Source: Zeugodacus cucurbitae (lineage: Eukaryota; Arthropoda; Insecta; Diptera; Tephritidae). From it: DNA of 64,000 nucleotides. Positions 20,781 to 33,160 of the stretch are shown one piece after another. Made by a program: the position numbers and the translations under genes. The stretch spans positions 26,142,501 through 26,206,500 of the forward strand of contig NC_071668.1 in assembly GCF_028554725.1 (NCBI RefSeq). The letters are read 5' to 3'. Within the stretch, counting starts at the first letter, position 1. Each line of letters begins with the position of its first letter. The notes beneath the pieces were generated by a model, which was given only the letters and a program-made list of their open reading frames with translations, ran no database searches and was not told the origin of the DNA.

Positions 20781-21850
20781 AAACAAGTAAGGAAAGGCTA
20801 AGTTCGGGTGCAACCGAACATTTTATACTCTCACAATATATTGATATATTTTATTAAGATAACACACAATTTGACCCAATTTGAAAATCATATAATTAGG
20901 TATATGAGAGGTAGAGGTAGTTATACTATTAGAAGAAAAATATTTCCTGTAAATTAAATTAAGATACCTGAGAGATACCTCTTCATATTCGGTATTTGGG
21001 GCTTTGACCGATTTCGAAAATTTTTTCACAAGTGATGCCACAGATCATATGCAGTATTTGTGTAAAGTTTTATTTCGATATCTTCATTGGTTCCTTATGT
21101 ATATATTATGAAGTGAAGGAATAAGATGGAGTTCAAAATTGAGTTACATAGGAAGTTGTCGTGGTTGTGAACCGATTTCATCCATTTCCCGCACGTGTCA
21201 TCAGGGTGCCAAGAAAATATTATATACCAAATTTCATTCGAATCGGTCGAGTAATTCCTGAGATATAGTTTTTGATCTATAAGTGGGCGATGCCACGTCC
21301 ATTTTCCATTTTGTAAAAAAATCTGAGTGCAGCTTCGATTTGCCATTTCTTATGTGAAATTTAGTGTTTCTGACGTTTTTTGTTAGTGAGATAACCCACT
21401 TTTAGTAATTTTCAACCTAACCTTTGTATGGGAGCCCACGGCGTGGTTATTATCCGATTTTCATTCATTTTTGGACTGTAATAAGAAGTGGCTAAAATAA
21501 ACGACTGCAGAAAGTTTGGTTTATATAGCTCTATTGGTTTGCGAGATATGTACAAAAAAACCTATTTGGGGGCGGGGCCACGCCCACTTACCCAAAAAAA
21601 TTACATCAAAATATGTCCCTTCATAGTGCGATCCTTCATATCAAATTTTATTTCCATAGCTTTATTTATGGCTTAGTTATTGCTCTTTATGTGTTTTCGG
21701 TTATCGCCATTTTGTGGGCGTGGCAATGGTCCGACTTTGCTCATTTTCGAAAGCAACCTTCCTATGGTGACAAGAAATAAGTGTGCCAAGTTTCATCAAG
21801 ATATTTTATTTTTTACTCAAGTTACAGCTTGCACAGACGGACGGACGGAA
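20781..21850 (+). mobile_element. Helentron/DINE-1-like repeat, copy 2
   Basis: The head AAACAAGTAAGGAAAGGCTA is followed by a perfect hairpin GTTCGG-GTGCAA-CCGAAC and then TTTTATACTCTCACAA. The body resembles copy 4 over most of its length (for example the blocks around GGCGGGGCCACGCCCACTT and TGGGCGTGGCAATGGTCC). It ends in the GGAC repeat near 21837-21850 without the terminal GAGAGTATAAA, so the tail is truncated. Open frames inside are not conserved genes. Confidence 0.6.
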
Positions 21851-22964
21851 TCAATCATTGTAAAATATACCTAAGTCTTTGTCGCTTTGTTTAATAAATT
21901 AAAGGCAAAGACAGGAAAAAAATAAAACCACACACCAGCACGAGATCTATCATTACATCCTGACATTTTCTGTTTCATAAAGTCAGTGTTGGTTAACCGC
22001 AAATGACAGTGCCAATATGGCCAACAAAGCGCTGAGCATCTGTATGTATTGAAAAGTGAATGGTAATTTTCGCAAATGTGCCAGTGAAATTGGCAAAAAC
22101 AAAAGACAGCGAAAATAATTTGTTTGCATAATTAAAATTTTATTCAAAACACTTATTTATAAATTTCATATAATTTATGTGCTCTCGGAAAAAATAAATA
22201 AATTTCCAGTGAATAAATGCGAAAGGTTTAAGTTACTAGCTTAATTTTCATACATAATTCGATTACATATCTGTAATTATATTATAATCACTGCTAAAAC
22301 TAATTCCCAAATGCCATTTCAAGCGAAATATTTAAGCTGATTTGCATATTTTTTTTAGAGTATGCGCCTGAGTGTGCGTGTGTTGCGTATTTATTAACAA
22401 AATATGACCGCATACTTATTTTGATGATTGTGTTTGTTGTTGCTTTTGCATAAATAATATTTATTTTATTTTTGTAATTCATTATACACGTAATTACAAA
22501 ATATGAGGCATACAATATGGACGAGGGCGATAATTGTGCAATGGGCGCATCTACGCATAAAGGGTGTCTCGAGTAGTGAATTTCATTTGATTATGTTAAA
22601 GGCAATCATATAAATATTATTTATTAATTTCATTAGGCATCGATATATACTCATATTAGCAAAGGGGTCCAAAATCACTAAATATTCTTTAACTTTACGA
22701 TCGGTATCTGGCACTTGTGTGTTCAATTTACTTTAGTTCCTGGATTACATTAACTGTATTGCTCAAAACCAGCAATAGTTGTGTTAAACCTAATGCAGTC
22801 TCGTTGGTTTGGCGGTTTCACTAATCAATTATCTTCAGAGTTCATTATGGTAGCTACGACTTGAAAGGCGATCTGATAACAAATTAGTCTAATGAGCCGA
22901 ATTATATTCAGCCCAATCGGACTCTTATTTATGATTTACGCCGTAAAATCATATATGTTTATGT
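21851..22964. other. AT-rich spacer
   Basis: No gene or bounded repeat is recognised. Confidence 0.55.
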
Positions 22965-23030
22965 ATGTGATTGGCTTTGAAACCGTTTAGCCGGCTATAG
23001 CCGAATCGATGATAGCGCGCCACTCCTCTC
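22965..23030 (-). mobile_element. RTE fragment J1: extreme 3' end
   Basis: The reverse complement carries the last codons of the RTE frame (GATTCGGCTATAGCC), the hairpin region GGCTAAACGGTT, and a tail CCAATCACATACATA like that of copy B. It is therefore from the B subfamily. Confidence 0.75.
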
Positions 23031-23734
23031 GAAATCATTTCTAGACTTTAGAAAAATGGAAAATTTGCAATATCGGACGGTGATTCGATCCCTGTTCCCT
23101 GGAATAGAAATCGGCCAGTAAAACTAAAGGGCACATTAACGCTGTATACAGTAACTATACTCTCTCGATGTCACAACCGTCAAATATTTGTTTTTGTTTA
23201 TTTAGATATTTAACATAGTCGCTCGTGTTTTATGATGAATCATGCCCAGGTGCAAAATCATTCGCAGATTGAAAGTACTCGAGATATGTAGTTCAGGGAG
23301 TTGACATCTGAAAAGACTGCGTGGCTCATATTCATTTCATGCAGGATTTGAGAAAGCTGCTGTCGTGACTGGTGCCTTTACGGACAAATCGAAGATGATC
23401 AAGCAATTTCCATAACTGATATTTTGGACTTGACCCATCGAACTTGCTCCAATGAAATGAAGACATTTCTATCCGCCGAAGAGGGGATGCCCACGTCTGC
23501 GTTTCCCAAAGTGTTATCTATATCGCATAATTAGAGAAGGAGAAAACGTCTCAAATATGACGAGTTACTAGGCCCAGTGGCTTTCTAATTACAGAAAAAA
23601 ACGGCCTCATTTAGGTGGACAGGAATTCTGAGTCGTATGAGGATGTTAACATCACTTGAAGCCTAGTTGGTAGACCTGAAAAACATAGTTTTTATACATG
23701 TTTAAGAAGTCGGTTGAGGCTGTTCAAAGTACCA
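23031..23734. other. Unassigned sequence between two RTE fragments
   Basis: No gene is recognised. If J1 and J2 are parts of one copy, about 270 bp would be expected between them. The 700 bp present suggests a later insertion or rearrangement. Confidence 0.4.
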
Positions 23735-23962
23735 TACATCATCTGCAAAACCTTTCTCTCGACAACTCCTAGTTCCGTCTCATCGGATGATGATATCGTT
23801 CACACTTCTGCACCTTAAATAAGAACGGCACTGATGAGGGACTTGTAGAGTTTGGTTTTAGTTCATCGAGAGAGGACTTTACTTTTCAATCGCCTACTCA
23901 GCGCAAAGTAACACCTTATGTCAAGAGTGACCCAGCGTGGAATTTCGAGGCCGATATTGTTG
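23735..23962 (-). mobile_element. RTE fragment J2: C-terminal coding region
   Basis: The reverse complement matches the RTE region coding for residues about 818-895 (RRITLANRCYFGLSRQL to GVFERKVLRKI), with indels. It has the same orientation as J1. Confidence 0.75.
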
Positions 23963-24758
23963 GTGTTGTTGTTGTTGGTTTCAATTACATTTTTTCCATG
24001 TTGCAGAAGTATTGAGACACCCTGTAGCTACTTGTATTTGGCGTTGCAACACAAATATAGTGTTGCATGCAACATTTAATTATTTACTTTGTATTAAAAA
24101 TGTTTGGCTACTGGTTAATGTGAACTTTTGACTGCGCACAGTACGAAGAGACAGCAGTGGAGGGTTATTAAGAAGAGCGGTGCAGCAGCCGAGTGCTGAT
24201 TGCAACAGTTATAGAAATGTGCATAATTTTAAACATAGAAATGTTTGTGTGTATATAAAATATAATTGTATGCGTGTGTGTGCAGCATGTTGCATGCAAC
24301 GTGTAGTAATTAAAATTTTAAATGATTAACTGTAACGCAGCACAAGGACAAAACACGTGCTTTAAAAGCCACACTGAGTTACATACACAGTCAAGTATGT
24401 ATATGTATCAGAAACGATATATGCACGCTGACACGTGACTACTACCGCCACATATCTACTGTTCATATGTATGTATATATGTGCTGTGCAGACAAACGCT
24501 TATGCACACCTACCATTTACCGTTTGCAATTAGTCCAAAGTAACGGTAAGCTCATTACGTATGATTATATGCACATGCGTTTGTGTATGCATGTTTGTGT
24601 GAGTGAGTGAGTATGTAAATAATCACATGTATGGTACAACAGTTAAATTGCATACTTAATGACACGCTTTTGTGTGCGTATATGCAGGCTTCTGTGAGTT
24701 CAGCTGAGGTCAAACCGCACGGCTTGCCGCCGGGCACTGGGATCTGCAGTGGGTGTAT

Positions 24759-24781
24759 ACACACACACACACACACACACC
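24759..24781. repeat. (CA)n microsatellite
   Basis: An uninterrupted AC dinucleotide run of about 11 units. Confidence 0.95.
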
Positions 24782-25041
24782 AACTAACTAACGCCTGCAA
24801 ATACAAATGTAATTGCAGCGCATGCAATCGCCATAATAATAATCATAATTTAATTTGTTCATAAATTACAAATATTCAATGCAATTGTATTGTTGTTGTT
24901 ATTATTGCCAACTGTGCAAACTGCATGCGTCGACTGTAAACATGTGCTCGGCTTCATGTTGCACGCCAAACTATTAAAATTACTATTTATTTACATTGTG
25001 TGGCGCTTGCCACACACACACACACTTTCATATACTATGTC

Positions 25042-25048
<7 letters not shown>

Positions 25049-25081
<33 letters not shown>
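25049..25081. repeat. (TA)n microsatellite
   Basis: An uninterrupted AT dinucleotide run of about 16 units. Confidence 0.95.
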
Positions 25082-25083
<2 letters not shown>

Positions 25084-28000
25084 TAAATGTATTTGCATTT
25101 GTATTAGTGTGTCCGTTTGCATACTATTTTATTAACTTTTATTTAATGTTGCATTTTTATAAATTTCATTCAATTTCATTTTTAATTTTTTCACTTTCAT
25201 TGTGCGCGCGCGCTTTCATATGTCTGTTTGTGTGTGTGTAAATTTCGAAAATCCATTTGTTGCAGTTGTTCAGCATTTAATTGAATTTATTTTTTCATTG
25301 CTCATTTATGAAAATTTTCGCTTGTGCTGCATATGCCTCGGCGCACAAGTTGTGGGTTTTGCGGAGAAAAGGCGAAATAAGCGCGAATATCGAGTATCTG
25401 TTTGAGTCAATACATACATACATACATACATATATATATGTTTTTATATACTAAATGCCGTTATTTACATACATAGTTATGTGTGCGCATCTGTGGTTTC
25501 ATTAATATTTTTAATTCGACCGCTAGCAGCCAACAAATTAAAGTAAATTTTTAAAGTTCATTTCTCAGACGAAACTCATTCATATTGATGTGACAGGTCT
25601 AAAGTATTTATTAAAGAGTTAATTCAGTGATTGATTTCGAATTTAAAATTTAATTTTTAAATGGAAGGAAGAAAATTAAGAGAGTAGCCAAACGAGTATT
25701 ATGGAAGTCGTGTACTTCGCTTCTTCTTTAGCTAAGTAACAATGTTCTAGCGGTATATACTCTATTTCATTTCAATTTTAATATAGGTGATATTACTCAT
25801 ATCGAAAACGAAGTCAAAAAGTTACTAGTCATTTCAAAGTAAAAGGAAGAAAAGAGATGTTTACACAACTACCTTTCTTTTTTCTTTAAAAAAGCAACAA
25901 ACTTCCGATACGGTATTGTGTTATATTGAACTGGCAGCTTGAGACCATAGTACTCATGTTGATGTTTGCTTTTCATGGATGGTTTTTAAATCCCTCGAAA
26001 AATATTAAGTGCTCTAAATAAAATTACTCTTCGTTCTAAGAGACTTTCAAATTATGCTAATTAGAACTTAAAATATCGCCTTTACTTTCTTGTTATTTTT
26101 ACCTCCATGACTAAAGCCTACGGAGAGAATGGGAACAAGTAGGACCTATCCTCTGGTAGTTTGCTTCTGGATGAATGGGTCTCAGCTGAACTGAGCAAGA
26201 CAGCACTAGCATTGTAGCAAGAACCTTCTGTCCCAAAGTAAATTTTTATTTTAAGAAATCCCCACCTTTGCGTGATAAATGCAAAAGTTTCTGGAATCTC
26301 AGTGTTTGTGCATCCTAGGGAATATCGGGCGGATATAGAATTAAGAAACCTCTGCAGATTTGTGGATGTTCTAGGTGCTTTGGCGATTCTTAAATTTAAG
26401 TGATGGTATATTTTTTGGTATTACAAGAGCCTGTTCTCAATAGGCTAACTGTGCCTCCTCCGGCGAGGAACAGCAATTGAATCTAACCAAACTAACATTC
26501 GTCTTGTCTTTTTTATTTCGAATGCGGCAGAAGTCAAACAACATAATAATGACTTGAAGCTTGAATAGCCGGGAGGTTCTACGCATATTTAAACTGTTCT
26601 ATTGCCATTTCTGTGTAAACTTAAGACGACTAAGAACGGCATCACTGGCTATAGCTTTAAAGTCAATTGATCTACTCTATTTTCTGTTTCTTTTCAATAT
26701 ATTTACTTCAGATGGGTATATCTTTGTTCCTGGACGTTTCTTAGCTTATAAACTACTAGATTTATGTTAGTAAAATTCGCTGAAGTCATCTCAGATTTCA
26801 GGTTTGACCTCTCGAGTTCTGATACAACTGCACTTCTTAGTTTTCGAATCGAGGATCGAACATTAATTTCGCGAAGTGGAAATGCGCTCCTCCCAACGCT
26901 TTCGCCAGCCAGATAATTTGAACATGGTAGTTAAATAATGTGTCTCGTGGTTTGATTTGAAAACGGTTATAATAAGATCCCCACTAAATGCTCCCAATAC
27001 TACTCTGAATTTATTAAACAGCAATGGACAGACCACCATACCTTTGAAAAGAGATAACTTTAGACTTCGCCGTTCTTAACATGGATGGACATGAAAGCGA
27101 ACTTTGAAATAAAAGCCCTAAAAGTACCCTACAAAATATTCTGCTAATTTTGGGGAAAAAATCGAATTTAACGTCTTAAAATCATACTAACTTCTTTAAT
27201 ATTTTCATAACCCTATAATATGTAGCTTTATTACACACAAATCAGTAGCCATGTATGTGCGAGTACTCCAGCTATGACTTTCCGTTATTCTACTTTCGGT
27301 ATATCCTTTATTTGTATACCCATTTAACAACAACGACAAATTAATCTCGACAACTTACTACTAACTATAACAAGTTTGCACTTGTTTTGTTTTTTTGCTG
27401 CCACTGCGTTCACTATTCCCTTAGGTGTTGCCTAATTTGAAACTATAAACATGTTTATGATAATATCTGTGGTAGATTTGCGAGATGTCAGAGAATTGGT
27501 GAATATAAACATATGCTCTGCTCAAGAGTGTCGAGCGCAAAATCCAACATGGGACAAGAGTTCACCACTGTTTCGTTTGCAGGGGAAATTACGAGCAAAA
27601 GAGGGGAATAATTAAATTTACCTTAGCTTTAAGTTATTACATAAGTGGTGAGTTGAGTTAGTTAGCGCTTTCTTCTACTATGACTTTTCAATACTTAAAT
27701 GTGATGTACCCAAGTCTGTTTCATCTATCTAGCTTACATTTTTTTTTTTCAAAATTTGATGTTAGACTATTTGTAAAGAGGTCATTGTTGTCAACGAATT
27801 GAAAGCAAGGAACTGAGATTTGGAAAATTTACATAGAACCGAAATCCTGGTAAAAGTGTTGTATTTATAACTAGGTACTAAATATTTACCTAGTAAATCT
27901 CTAAGAGCAAGTCATGCGATCTTATTTCCTATGCATATGATGTCAATACTATTCTAGCTTTCTTAAGTTTTGGCCAAAAATTTAATTTTCAAAATATAAT

Positions 28001-28189
28001 GCCAAACTTAACTTCATCGTCGCTCTCAGACATTGAAATGGTAATATTTATATTTTTGATATTATATAGAATTGTGATTCTTTAATCTAGTCGTAGTTGT
28101 GTGACTTCCATTTCTATATAAAAAACATTTAGTGGCTTCTTCCAGTAGAAAATGTTTTGCTATCTTGTGGCGTTGCGAAAAAACTTAAT

Positions 28190-28557
28190 TTTTATACTCT
28201 CGCAACATGTTGCACAGAGTATTATAGTTTTGTTCACATAACGGTTGTTTGTGTCACCAAGAAATAAAAGAGTTAGATATGGGGTTATATATGTATATAT
28301 AAATGATCAGGATGTCGAGTGGAGTTGACATCCGGATGTCTGTCCGTCCGTGCACCCTTATAACACGGACAAAAAATGGGCGAAAACGGTTTACAACCAC
28401 GTCAACTTCCCATGTAACTCAATTTTGAATTCCATCTTATTTCTTCACTTTATAATATATACATTAGGAACCAATGAAGATATCGGAATAAAACTTTACG
28501 CCAATAGTGTATATCTGATTATAACTTTTCAAGGCCCCAGCCTTTCTTTACTTGTTT
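28190..28557 (-). mobile_element. Helentron/DINE-1-like repeat, copy 3 (internally deleted)
   Basis: The left side TTTATACTCTCGCAA is followed by CATGTTGCACAGAGTATTATA, which folds as ATACTCT/AGAGTAT around GCAACATGTTGC. A GTCTGTCCGTCC block follows, the reverse of the GGAC repeat in copies 2 and 4. The right side ends in a worn head (CAGCCTTTCTTTACTTGTTT). Most of the body is missing. Confidence 0.6.
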
Positions 28558-31500
28558 GGTATAGTTTTTAGTCAATCGAAAGTGGAAAGTGACTTCTGAA
28601 GTATCTAATCGAAAGAAAGCAATTATTTTTGATCTTTGTGTGCATCGAAATAAAAAATCAGTCCATATTTTGAAGACCCTAAGCCCTATGGTATAGAACT
28701 GTCATCCGGAAACGTCCGTCCCAACATTGGCAAACCCATGCACTGTATATACCATGATCTAGACAAGAGTAGGGCAAGGAAGATCATAACGCTTTGGAAA
28801 AATATACCGGGGTGTAAAACCGGTTGACCAGAAATACAATTTCATTTTGAAGATTTACGATTTTGACTCTATATTAGAATTTTTAGCGACAAATAGTTGA
28901 AACTGTCAAGTAATTGTACCTAGACCACTCTCAACTATTATCTTAGGAGGCAGTAAAAATAAACTCAAACTCAACAACAATAGCTCGATTTATACAAGAT
29001 CTAAGGACATAAAAAAATAAATGCAAAAGAAGTAGATATGCGATTATTATATGGTAACTCCGTTTAGTGCCTGTGTTAGAACTACAAATTTTTATGAGAA
29101 TAATTGTCAACTCAACCTTCTCCACTCTCCATGCAAAAATTGCTCAACTTGAGTGCTTTAATGAAATTTCACCACACTCTATATTCTCCAAGTTAAAGTC
29201 AACACATCATACTAGTGAATACTCACCACACGTAGACATTCACCACATTCTGCCTTCTCCAACAAATTGCAGTCAACACATTAAACTAGCGAATACTCAC
29301 CACTCATCAAAATAGACCACACCTAAAAATTCACCACATTTTTTCCAAACTATGTGTATATGTGTTTGTCTGTAAGCGCTTATTTATTTACTTTAAGCCA
29401 CGTGAAATCTTTATGCAAATGCTTTTATTGCCTGCGTCGCTGTCGTAAACGTCACCACGAACACCAACTTGCTTGCTTTGCCATGCTGCTTTGTTGTCTT
29501 ACAACAATTACACTCGTCGCTGTGTATGTTTTTGCTTTGTTAGCTTATTTTTGTTGTTGTTGTTGTTGCTTTGTGTCCTGTTGCTGACTGCCACCGCCGC
29601 TTAAGTAGGGATTTGCTGATGAGCAGCTTTGACGTAATTGATGGTTCGGTTTGCATAAGCATTCGCTGGCCAAATATACGCTTCCTTGAGATTTTCTGCG
29701 CGCTTTTTTCGCTATTCTATGCACCGTTTTTTTGTTGTTTTTCGCTGTTGTTTTTTGTTTTTGTTGTGTTGTTTTTGGCTTCAGGTACACCTTTCGGTTT
29801 GTGTGCTTTTCATTATTGTTTTGCATTTGCCGCTTTGCCGTTATTTTTGCCTGGCGCCAACGCATTGTTGATTTGTGACCGACCAAAATACAAACAACAA
29901 AATCTTTAGCATACATTTGGGCGTCGCTTTGGCATGGCCTGGCGTGTATGTCACTGCACAGCGAGGTGTTGCGTTGCCTCTATTGGTGTGTGGTTGTTGT
30001 GTGGGCGGGTTTTCAGTGTGTGCATACTTATTTGATTTGGCGTGTCGTGCGTTCTCGCTGTACCGTTATATGTATTTATTAATGTGTGTGTTGGTGCGTT
30101 TGTATTATTGCGCTTGCTGCCGCTGTCGTGCTGTTGATTTTAGTCAATTTGTTATTGCCGCTAAGCGGTCTAATTGGGCGGTTTTTTGTACAGCCATTGT
30201 TTTGCGCTCGTTTTTCTCTCTATTTTCCTCGCTAAATTGTTGGTCATTTGTTTACGGCTGAAATAATTCACGCGCGTCGCGCCCCCTGTTGTCGTGACAA
30301 AGGTCAACGTCAGCGTCAACGCTGGTGGCAAAGTTCCTTTTTCATCGTTATTTTATGTTGTTGTATTTTTTGTTGCTTACTGTTATTTAATTGTAGGTGT
30401 GGCGCAGCTGATTTATTTCTAATTATACACCAGTTTATCGACCTACATAAGTACTTAATTTGCTGGCGCGCGCCCGGCACTTAGGTCAGCTAATTTTTCA
30501 AAATTATAGTCCTAAGTGCTTAAATTAGTAGTGTTTTTTCATGGAAATCTAACACCCTACTTTGTGTGTGAATTATGCGCGCAATAAATATATTTATTCT
30601 AATCTAAAATATTTCCCGATTTCCTGTGTCGCTTTATTTAAAAGCTTCGTGCGCGCCAATCAGTCGAAATGTGGCGCGGCAGCCGCTGGATTGTGTGGCG
30701 CGTTGCATTACATTAATATGTAATTATATTTGTGTGATTACTAAAGCGATTTGACATAAATCTGCGTCCTCAATAACGGCGATGCTGTGTCAAAATTGAT
30801 GTATCGCCGGCGTGCGGTTTGTCAACTGCTGCAAGGTTCTCCGCTATATATTAAGCGCATTTCGATGCAACTCAAATCGGTTTGCGAGTGAGTATGTGTA
30901 TCGCATTGAAATCACATGCAGATCACATCGTCATAATCATTGGTTGCCGGAGCTTTTTTGGTTAACGCATTGGGAAACAGTTGGATATGTTGTTTTTGTT
31001 GCATTTGAACGCATGTTGAACAAGGCGACTTTTTGCTTAACACGCACACAAGCACAACACACACACACATCTATATTTGAATGCAACTTTCAGCGCTGTC
31101 ACACACACACATACATATATATTTTTGTCTTTGCATTTGTGTGCGCACATTTATCTCTGTTGCAACAAATGTAAAAAAAAATGTAAATTTCGTTGCATTT
31201 GCAATTTTAATTGCATAAAATATGCGCGCCAACCGTACAAATGCCGCCGTAGCGAGCTAGTCAAATGTCGTTGTGCGACGGCGGCGTGTTGCGCGCGCGG
31301 CTGTCCTGTGTGGCGTTGTGTGTTGTGCGCCTGCAGGCTAAATGAAATTGCCGGCGTTATAGTGTCAGCGACATTGATGCCGGAATGGATGGATAATACA
31401 CCGCAGTACATATAAAAACAACCAAAATGGACACATTTACCTCATCCGCTGACATCATGCCGAACAGAGATGCAAATGCGTGCTACAGTATTGTGCGAAA

Positions 31501-32033
31501 TATAAGTTTAATTGCATTTTTTACAATGAATTAATTGATATATCCTTAAAAAAAAGCTTCGACTGTTTTAAACTAATTTAGTAAGGTCATAGTGATCAAA
31601 ATTAGTTAATATCCGAAAACTTCTCTTAATAACACCTATTTGCCATGAGAGATGATTTACTACTATCCTCGTTGATTTCTGGATTTTGGAAAAAACTATA
31701 TTTTTCCGGGAGATTGAGTGATGAGTTAACAATTTGTATTTTCCGATTTTCGAAGTTAGCCTCCAGAATCGAAATATCTGGCTTCGAAGTTCGAAAAAAA
31801 AGTATTTTTCTTAATTTATTATTAATTATAGGATGCAGTTAATAAAAAAGTAAAATTGTGGATATAATCTACATTTTCCTTTTAGTTCAATGAGATATAA
31901 AACTTTTCGATCAATCTTATATGACAGATGCTATAAGGGGTGCATTCTTTTTCGATATATAATTTTTTATTTTTTTCGAAGTTCGGATTGTGACTAGTGC
32001 TGGAAAATTGATTCATTCCGACAAGCCTCAATG
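28558..32033. other. Non-coding spacer with a GC-richer block
   Basis: No gene is recognised. The block at about 29350-31420 is richer in GC and in TTG, TGC and CACA motifs than its surroundings. It gives open frames of biased composition (for example 29875-30261 plus and the Lys/Gln-rich 29545-29916 minus) that look accidental. Confidence 0.5.
29168..29345. repeat. Degenerate minisatellite (TTCACCAC units)
   Basis: Units start with TTCACCACA at 29168, 29239 and 29330. The first two share an internal CTCCAA, then AGTCAACACAT, then CTAG.GAATACTCACCAC. Unit lengths are about 71 and 91 bp; the third is partial. Confidence 0.7.
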
Positions 32034-33160
32034 AAACAAGTAAGAAAAGGCTAAGTTCTTTATTTAGTTCTTTATTATTTATTTTATACTCTAGCAATGT
32101 ATTGAAGAAATTTTAATAATTCTTGGAACAGACACACAATATTAGAAGAAAACAGTTTCCTCTGAATTACATTAAATTATCCGAGAGATTTACAAATATT
32201 TTCTGTTAAAATTTACACTTACGCGCTGAATTCAACATGTTCGATATCTGGGGTCTTGAAAAGTTATAGTCCGTTTTCGACAATTTTTTAACAAGTGAAG
32301 TCAGATATGAGCACTATTTGTGTAAATTTTTATCCCGCTATCTTCATTGGTTCCTTGTGTATAACATATAAATTGAAGGAATCAGATGAACTTCAAAATT
32401 GAGTTATATGGGAAGTTGTCGTGGTTGTGAACCGATTTCATCCATTTTCCACACGTGTCATCAGGGTGTCAAGAAACTATTACAAACCAAGTTCCTGAGA
32501 TATGGTTTTTGACCCATAAGTGGGCGACGCCTCGCCCATTTTCCATTTTGTAAAAAAATCTGAGTGCAGCTTTCATCTGCCATTTCTTATTTAGTGTTTC
32601 TGATGTTTTTCGTTAATGAGTTAACCCACTTTTAGTAATTTTCAACCTAACTTTTGTATGGGAGGTGGGCGTGGTTATGATCCCATTTCTTTCATTTTGG
32701 GACTGCATGAGGAAGTGGCTAAAAAAACGACTGCAGGAAATTTGGTTTATATAGCTTTATTGGTTTGCGAGATATATACAAAAAACATATTTGGAGGCGG
32801 GGCACTCCCACTTCTCGATAAAAATTACATCCAAATATGCCCTTTCATAGTGCGATCCTTTGTACCAAATTTTATTTCCATAGCTTTATTTATGGCTTAG
32901 TTATGGAACTTTATGTGTTTTTGGTTTTCGCCATTTTGTGGGCGTGGCAGTGGTCTGATTTTGCCCATCTTCGAAAGCAACCTTCCTATGGTCAAGAAAC
33001 AATTGTACCAAATTTCATCAAGATATCTTAATTTTTACTCAAGTTACAGCTTGCACAGACGGACGGACGGACGGACGGACGGAACTACACTCTTCACCCT
33101 GATCACTTTAGTATATATAATCCTATATCTAACTCGTTTAGTTTGTTGCGAGAGTATAAA
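32034..33160 (+). mobile_element. Helentron/DINE-1-like repeat, copy 4 (most complete)
   Basis: The head AAACAAGTAAGAAAAGGCTA is followed, after a small duplication of TTCTTTATT, by TTTTATACTCTAGCAA. The right end is TTGTTGCGAGAGTATAAA, the inverse of that motif. A (GGAC)n run lies at 33058-33083, about 75 bases before the tail. No conserved open frame is present. At about 1.13 kb it is the longest of the four copies and the best reference for the family. Confidence 0.65.
33058..33083. repeat. (GGAC)n run inside repeat copy 4
   Basis: Six tandem GGAC units. Copy 2 has about three at the matching place and copy 3 has the complement. Confidence 0.95.

Larger units (their letters stand above)
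23963..28189. other. Microsatellite-rich non-coding spacer
   Basis: No gene is recognised. It holds many CA, TA, TTG and CATA simple repeats between 23955 and 25440, then AT-rich sequence. Frames such as 24555-24827 (minus) and 24890-25135 (plus) are translations of these repeats. Confidence 0.6.

Noticed and set aside
21488..21874. Short open frames shared between 21488-21874 and 32658-33031
   Set aside because: The similarity is explained by two copies of the same non-coding repeat; the frames are not kept between copies.
22556..22575. TAAAGGGTGTCTCGAG as a mariner-type end
   Set aside because: No matching inverted end was found within a plausible distance.
29545..29916. Lys/Gln-rich 123-codon frame (minus) and overlapping plus-strand frames
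   Set aside because: These are translations of a CAA/TTG-rich stretch.
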